Shown: piece after piece, positions 34,692 through 38,185 of the stretch
Numbering within the stretch: position 1 is the first letter of the stretch
Layout of the letters: each line of letters opens with the position of its first letter
Source: Ruminococcus sp.
Lineage (GTDB): Bacteria > Bacillota > Clostridia > Oscillospirales > Ruminococcaceae
NCBI GenBank assembly: GCA_017513795.1
Contig: JAFXEJ010000106.1
Location: 1-38,185, forward strand
Direction: 5' to 3'
DNA: 38,185 nucleotides
Notes under the pieces: generated by a model
Database searches by the model: none
The model's input: only the letters and a program-made list of their open reading frames with translations
Told to the model about the DNA's origin: nothing
Position numbers and translations under genes: made by a program

Positions 34692-35402
34692 CTAATCAAG
34701 ATATTCCTCAAGACATATTCTCTGATCATAAATTTCTTTTGCCGCTTTAAGTCCTACAAACCGATAATGCCATGGTTCGTATGAAATTCCTGTAATATCT
34801 GTTTTATCTGCCGGATAACGCAGAATGAATCCGTACTTATATGAATTTTCAGCCAGCCAGTTATATACTTCTTCATCTGTAGAAAATCTTGTATCTGCAT
34901 TTATATCTGCGGCAAGTCCGAGCTGATGTTCACTTTTCCCTACCTCTGCCGCCACCATTGAAGCTGCTATCATTGCGTCTTCGTATGTATACCCTTCATA
35001 CATATAAGCATCGATCTTATCAAGAATTATCTGTTCCTGATCCTGAGCAGTACGATATCCTTCAACTACAACAGCGTAAATGTCATTTCTCCTCATATCA
35101 TTAAGCATTGCCTGTAAGTAAGGATATATTCGGCTGTCGATCTGTATTCCTCCATCAAGCTCAGCAAGATCAAAATCATAATTTTCAGGAATACGATAAT
35201 TGTGATTGACCAATATCAGTTCCCAGAAATTACTTTCTTCGTCAGCCTCCGGAAGTAATGACAGCGTGTATTTTTCATTGATCACTGGTTTAGTCTCCAC
35301 AGTATCGGAATTTTTTTGAAGCATATAGACACCCAAGATAATTAAAGCAATCAATACAGAAAAAGCCGTAACTATATTTCTGACTTTTGTTTTTCTTTTC
35401 AT
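34692..35402 (-). CDS. VanY-like D,D-carboxypeptidase (peptidase M15B)
   Basis: 236 residues. A basic start and one hydrophobic segment at about 10-28 (IVTAFSVLIALIILGVYML) anchor it in the membrane with the enzyme outside. The M15 zinc site is complete: His159 and Asp166 in SEHQLGLAADI, catalytic Glu209 and ligand His212 in EPWHYRF; VVEGYRT precedes them. Such enzymes trim the terminal D-Ala of peptidoglycan stem peptides; some relatives cut L,D bonds. GGAGGAAA precedes the ATG. It lies downstream of a VanR/VanS-like pair and behind VanR-box-like repeats, so control by that system is likely. No vanH, vanA or vanX gene is in the window. Confidence 0.9.
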   Translation of the reverse strand: MKRKTKVRNIVTAFSVLIALIILGVYMLQKNSDTVETKPVINEKYTLSLLPEADEESNFWELILVNHNYRIPENYDFDLAELDGGIQIDSRIYPYLQAMLNDMRRNDIYAVVVEGYRTAQDQEQIILDKIDAYMYEGYTYEDAMIAASMVAAEVGKSEHQLGLAADINADTRFSTDEEVYNWLAENSYKYGFILRYPADKTDITGISYEPWHYRFVGLKAAKEIYDQRICLEEYLD

Positions 35403-35416
35403 AAAATTTCCTCCAT

Positions 35417-35458
35417 AATAAAAATCCGCTGCGGTTTCTTTATTTTACCACAGCGGAT
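35417..35458 (-). terminator. Terminator after the sensor kinase gene
   Basis: ATCCGCTG (35424-35431) and CAGCGGAT (35451-35458) with inner GGT/ACC form the stem. On the minus strand a TTTTTATT tract follows. It lies 20 bases before the vanY-like start codon. Confidence 0.85.
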
Positions 35459-35461
35459 GCT

Positions 35462-35529
35462 ATTATGTTTTCACATTTAATACGGAATATATTAAATTTT
35501 TCCACGGAAATCTTACGATTTTCTTACAA
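35462..35529 (-). promoter_or_regulatory. Probable VanR-box repeats and promoter of the vanY-like gene
   Basis: On the minus strand three consecutive 11-base direct repeats read TTGTAAGAAAA (35529-35519), TCGTAAGATTT (35518-35508) and CCGTGGAAAAA (35507-35497). They recall the TCGTA-N-GAAA boxes described for VanR. A -10-like CATAAT lies at 35467-35462 with no good -35, as expected for an activated promoter. The first repeat overlaps the sensor-kinase stop codon. The match to VanR boxes is from memory and is inference. Confidence 0.6.
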
Positions 35530-36612
35530 TGGGAGCTTTACAGTAAATATAATATGTTCATTCTGACTATCGGCATAAATTTTACCATTATGAAGTTCAA
35601 TAATCTCCTTAGCAATAGCAAGACCTAATCCGGCACCGCCTGTTTCAGTACCTCGTGAAGAATCAAGTCTGAAAAATTGTTCAAAAATCCTGTTAAGCTT
35701 CTCTTTAGAAATAGTTTTTCCTTTATTTTCAATAGAAAAAATGATATTTTCATTATCCTTTGTTAAGTTGATTTTCACAGAAGTATCAGGATAACTGTAA
35801 TAAACAGCATTTTTTATAAGATTATCAAGTACACGCTCCATTTTATCTACATCACATGAAAGCATTATATTATCCTCTATATCAAGCTGCCATGTCAGAC
35901 CTTTTTCTGAGATAATAGGATTGAATTCGAAAGCAGTCTGCTCTACCATTCTTGAAAAATTTATACAACTTGTTTCAAGTGATATATTTGTTAAATTGAA
36001 TCTTGTTATATCGAAGAATTCATTGATAAGTTCCTCAAGTCTTTTTGCCTTTTCAAGAGATATGCCGGTATATTTCAAGCGTGATTCGAGAGGAATTTCA
36101 GGCTCGTCATATAAAAGCGAAAGATATCCTATAATACTGGTCAAAGGAGTTTTAAGATCATGCGCAAGATAAACTATAAGATCATTTTTTCGCTGTTCAG
36201 CTTCTTTGGCAGCTGCAGCAGAATTTTTAGCACGTTCACGAAGAAGATTTAGTTCGTTCTGAACATCATTCAGCGCAGGCTGGAGTTCTATTTGACTGCC
36301 TTCAGGAGATGCAAGCTTTCCAGACTCAGAAATAATAGCGTCAAGATAATTCAGTAATTTTTTTATGTAGCAGAATGAAATCAATGTCCATCCAACGCTG
36401 ATAACTATAACGGCTACAGGATACCGATATGTATCCAGCCAGTGAAGTATCTCCCATTTGATATCATATCTGTACCAGTATCTGGTATGAAGTACAGCTT
36501 TGCAGAATATTAATCCTGTAATAATAACAGCTGTATAAATAATTAAAGTAATAATATACTTTATTATGATTCTCTTTGAAAATCTGCTTCGTAGATATTT
36601 CTTTTTATTCAA
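35524..36612 (-). CDS. VanS-like sensor histidine kinase
   Basis: 362 residues. Two membrane helices (about 18-38 and 63-84) flank a short ~25-residue extracellular loop; then a coiled linker (RERAKNSAAAAKEAEQRK), the H-box VYLAHDLKTPLTSIIGYLSL with His151, the N-box DNLIKNAVYYS, and G-boxes ending GGAGLGLAIAKEI. Similarity to enterococcal VanS around the H-box is strong. The start is TTG at 36612: it overlaps the regulator stop, and no ATG or GTG lies before the first membrane helix. The signal sensed is unknown; a cell-wall or envelope cue is probable. Confidence 0.93.
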   Translation of the reverse strand: MNKKKYLRSRFSKRIIIKYIITLIIYTAVIITGLIFCKAVLHTRYWYRYDIKWEILHWLDTYRYPVAVIVISVGWTLISFCYIKKLLNYLDAIISESGKLASPEGSQIELQPALNDVQNELNLLRERAKNSAAAAKEAEQRKNDLIVYLAHDLKTPLTSIIGYLSLLYDEPEIPLESRLKYTGISLEKAKRLEELINEFFDITRFNLTNISLETSCINFSRMVEQTAFEFNPIISEKGLTWQLDIEDNIMLSCDVDKMERVLDNLIKNAVYYSYPDTSVKINLTKDNENIIFSIENKGKTISKEKLNRIFEQFFRLDSSRGTETGGAGLGLAIAKEIIELHNGKIYADSQNEHIIFTVKLPL

Positions 36613-37291
36613 CGGTATACCCTACTCCCCAAACAGTTTTAATATATTTTGGTTTTCTGGGAATTTCACTCATTTTTTCCCTGAGTCTTGCGATATGAGC
36701 CATAACAGTATTATTGCTGTCATAAAATTTTTCCTTCCAGACAGCTTCAAAAAGTTCTTCAGAAGATACAACTCTTCCTTGATTTTCGCAGAGATAAAGA
36801 AGAATATCAAATTCTATAGGCGTAAGAGCAAGATTTCTGCCATTAAGAGTCACTTTATGACTTTCACGACAAATTGTCAGACCAGCAATCAATATTTCTT
36901 TTTCCGAATTTTCCGCTTTATCATAAAGAATCCGTCGTCGCAGCTGAGTTTTTACTCGTGCAATAAGCTCAAGGGGATTAAAAGGCTTTGTAACATAATC
37001 ATCTGCACCGATTGTAAGACCGTTAATCTTGTCAATATCCTCTGTTCTGGCCGTAAGCATTATGATCGGAAAGGTATAATTTTTACGAATTTCACGGCAT
37101 AATTCAAAACCGTCAATATCCGGAAGCATAACATCAAGTACAGCAAGACTCACATCTTCTTCTGAGATAAAATTTAATGCCTGTGTACCATTATATGCCT
37201 TCAGTACATTAAATCCCTCATTTTTAAGATAAAGTTCGAGAAGATCTGCAATTTCTTTTTCATCATCTGTTACAAGAATATTTACAGACAA
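36605..37291 (-). CDS. VanR-like OmpR/PhoB-family response regulator
   Basis: 228 residues. The receiver domain has Asp9/Asp10 in VTDDE, phosphoacceptor Asp53 in LDVMLPDIDG, and Lys102 in TKPFNPLELIARV. The winged helix ends PKYIKTVWGVGYTVE, almost as in VanR. The start is TTG at 37291: GAGGTG lies 5 bases upstream and no ATG is available in this frame. It overlaps the kinase by 8 bases. It is expected to bind the direct repeats at 35497-35529 and turn on the D,D-carboxypeptidase. Confidence 0.94.
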   Translation of the reverse strand: MSVNILVTDDEKEIADLLELYLKNEGFNVLKAYNGTQALNFISEEDVSLAVLDVMLPDIDGFELCREIRKNYTFPIIMLTARTEDIDKINGLTIGADDYVTKPFNPLELIARVKTQLRRRILYDKAENSEKEILIAGLTICRESHKVTLNGRNLALTPIEFDILLYLCENQGRVVSSEELFEAVWKEKFYDSNNTVMAHIARLREKMSEIPRKPKYIKTVWGVGYTVE

Positions 37292-37333
37292 AAAAACACC
37301 TCATTTCAGCAGATGTGATAGTAATTATAAATT

Positions 37334-37362
37334 ATTATATCATCATGATTTTCATTTGTCAA
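37334..37362 (-). promoter_or_regulatory. Consensus promoter of the VanR/VanS-like genes
   Basis: Perfect TTGACA (37362-37357), a 17-base spacer and perfect TATAAT (37339-37334) on the minus strand, about 40 bases before the regulator's TTG. No VanR-box-like repeats are visible here, so the pair is probably expressed constitutively. Confidence 0.9.
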
Positions 37363-37432
37363 CAAAGCAAATTACAAATATCACAAATCAAACACAGAAT
37401 AACAGTTTATCGTACACATAACAGTGATATAC

Positions 37433-37461
37433 TTTATATAGCTATAAAATAAGCATATAAT
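37433..37461 (+). promoter_or_regulatory. Possible promoter of the small membrane protein gene
   Basis: TTTATA (37433-37438), a 17-base spacer and TATAAT (37456-37461). A second TATAAT at 37506-37511 lacks a good -35 but has a single TCGTAGAAAAC (37488-37498), like a lone VanR box, just upstream. Which one is used is not clear. Confidence 0.45.
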
Positions 37462-37543
37462 ATCATTATTATAATGAAGTGAATTTTTCGTAGAAAACGG
37501 GCGATTATAATAGGGGAGAACGTCACCTCGGGATGGAGAGATC

Positions 37544-37882
37544 ATGAAAAAAATAACGAAACAAAATATTAAAAAATGGCTGCAATTTTTTACAAATCCA
37601 CGGCTTCTGCTATGCATAGCAATTGCCTGGATGATTACTAACGGATGGTCGTATATAGCCCTCGCAATCGGCACATATTTCCAAATAAACTGGCTTGTTG
37701 CCGTTTCGGGCTCGTATATTGCTTTTCTCTGGCTTCCTATTTCTCCGGAAAAAATAGTTACTCTTGCAATTTCGATATTTCTTCTGAAGCGTATTTTTCC
37801 GAACGATACCAAAACACTTCTGGTTCTAAGGTCACTCAGAGAAAAAGCGTGTAAAATAATTAGGAAAAAGAAAAAAGGTTAG
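37544..37882 (+). CDS. Conserved small membrane protein of Clostridia
   Basis: 112 residues, function unknown. Hydrophobic segments lie at about 20-45, 48-65 and 68-82, followed by a very basic tail ending KIIRKKKKG. The AWMITNGWSYIALAIGTYF, SGSYIAFLWLPISPEKIVT and FLLKRIFPNDTKTL stretches fit a small family that I recall as common in Clostridia. GGAGAG precedes the ATG at 37544. It is divergent from the VanR-like gene. An overlapping minus-strand ORF is discounted because this one has the ribosome site, the family pattern and a terminator right after it. Confidence 0.82.
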   Translation: MKKITKQNIKKWLQFFTNPRLLLCIAIAWMITNGWSYIALAIGTYFQINWLVAVSGSYIAFLWLPISPEKIVTLAISIFLLKRIFPNDTKTLLVLRSLREKACKIIRKKKKG

Positions 37883-37890
37883 AATACAGC

Positions 37891-37923
37891 AAAAAGGACA
37901 TCCTGTCATCGGATGTCCTTTTT
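37891..37923. terminator. Bidirectional terminator
   Basis: AAAAAGGACATCC (37891-37903) and GGATGTCCTTTTT (37911-37923), a perfect 13-bp stem with a 7-base loop and A/T tracts on both sides. It ends both the small membrane protein gene and the convergent GGDEF gene. Confidence 0.94.
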
Positions 37924-37928
37924 AATTT

Positions 37929-38185
37929 TTATTTGTTTTTAAGATGAAGCGAAAGTTTTTTCTTTCGTTTCTGGGTGTACATAATATTATCAGCCGCAGT
38001 AACAAATCTGAAAATATCTACACCTTCTTCAGGTACATCAATTACATATCCTGTACTTGCGCTAAGAGTAAATGGATTCTCACCGGATTCATTGATTATT
38101 TTAATGTTCTTCTCGATATCAGCAGTAAGTTTTTTTGCATCAGATTCAGTATAATCGGCCGCAAAAACTATAAATTCATCACCGC
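37929..38185 (-). CDS. GGDEF-domain protein (diguanylate cyclase-like), C-terminal part only
   Basis: The last 84 residues of a gene that runs off the right edge. Read from 38183, it begins GDEFIVFAADYTES; the preceding codon is cut but ends GC, so GGDEF is likely. KKLTADIEKNIKIIN, LSASTGYVIDVPEEG and AADNIMYTQKRKKKLS follow, the usual end of a GGDEF domain. An intact GGDEF would suggest synthesis of cyclic di-GMP, but the substrate and inhibitory sites upstream cannot be seen. The stop TAA is at 37929-37931. Confidence 0.85.
   Translation of the reverse strand, partial: GDEFIVFAADYTESDAKKLTADIEKNIKIINESGENPFTLSASTGYVIDVPEEGVDIFRFVTAADNIMYTQKRKKKLSLHLKNK

Noticed and set aside
37381-37812. 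143-codon ORF on the minus strand
   Set aside because: It overlaps the better-supported membrane protein at 37544-37882, has no ribosome site, and would run into the VanR-like promoter region.
1-38185. Mobile element, prophage or CRISPR array
   Set aside because: I found no transposase, integrase or phage-like protein, no direct-repeat array and no long terminal inverted repeats. Accessory genes are present without visible vehicles.

Overview
The window reads as chromosomal DNA of a low- to moderate-GC Gram-positive anaerobe in the Clostridia, most likely a Ruminococcus-like gut or rumen bacterium. The grounds are a Gram-positive PolC replicase, strong AGGAGG ribosome-binding sites, the pyrH-frr-uppS-cdsA-dxr-rseP-ispG-polC order, a glycoside hydrolase family 3 enzyme with the reversed domain order known from Ruminococcus and Butyrivibrio, a HisZ/short-HisG pair and a VanR/VanS-like system. 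Taxonomy is inferred; no rRNA gene is present. I see no transposase, phage gene or CRISPR array.

Layout. 1-190: tRNA-Gly and tRNA-Cys with a terminator. 235-3430: a GH3 glycosidase and a small ArsC/Spx-like thioredoxin-fold protein in one unit. 3435-4978: a promoter, a structured leader and an SPFH/zinc-ribbon gene cut in two by one in-frame TAG. 5019-8751 (minus): an unknown membrane-anchored protein, RecD2 helicase and MreB. 8753-11168 (minus): two tRNA-Ser genes behind a consensus promoter, then plsY and a MATE transporter, each preceded by a terminator-like hairpin. 11306-22090: UMP kinase, ribosome recycling, undecaprenyl-PP, CDP-diacylglycerol and MEP isoprenoid genes, the site-2 protease and PolC. 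22092-31490: a nearly complete histidine operon, hisZ-G-D-C-B-H-x-A-x-F-x-x-I-E, where the four x genes are unrelated small ORFs placed between his genes. No histidinol-phosphate phosphatase is seen.

31484-34680 is a metal-resistance module. An unusual ArsR-AraC fusion regulator is divergent from a free-standing HMA metallochaperone and a Zn/Cd/Pb-type P1B ATPase that lacks its own HMA domain. A near-perfect palindrome sits at the presumed transcription start of the pump genes. 34692-37362 (minus) is a VanR/VanS-like two-component system followed by a VanY-like D,D-carboxypeptidase. The gap before the carboxypeptidase gene carries three 11-bp direct repeats that resemble VanR boxes. The window ends with a conserved small membrane protein and the 3' end of a GGDEF-domain gene.

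Most of the window is ordinary core metabolism. The points most worth a second look are the TAG-split SPFH gene and its leader, the ArsR-AraC regulator with its operator, the VanR-box-like repeats overlapping a terminator, and the cargo genes inside the his operon.
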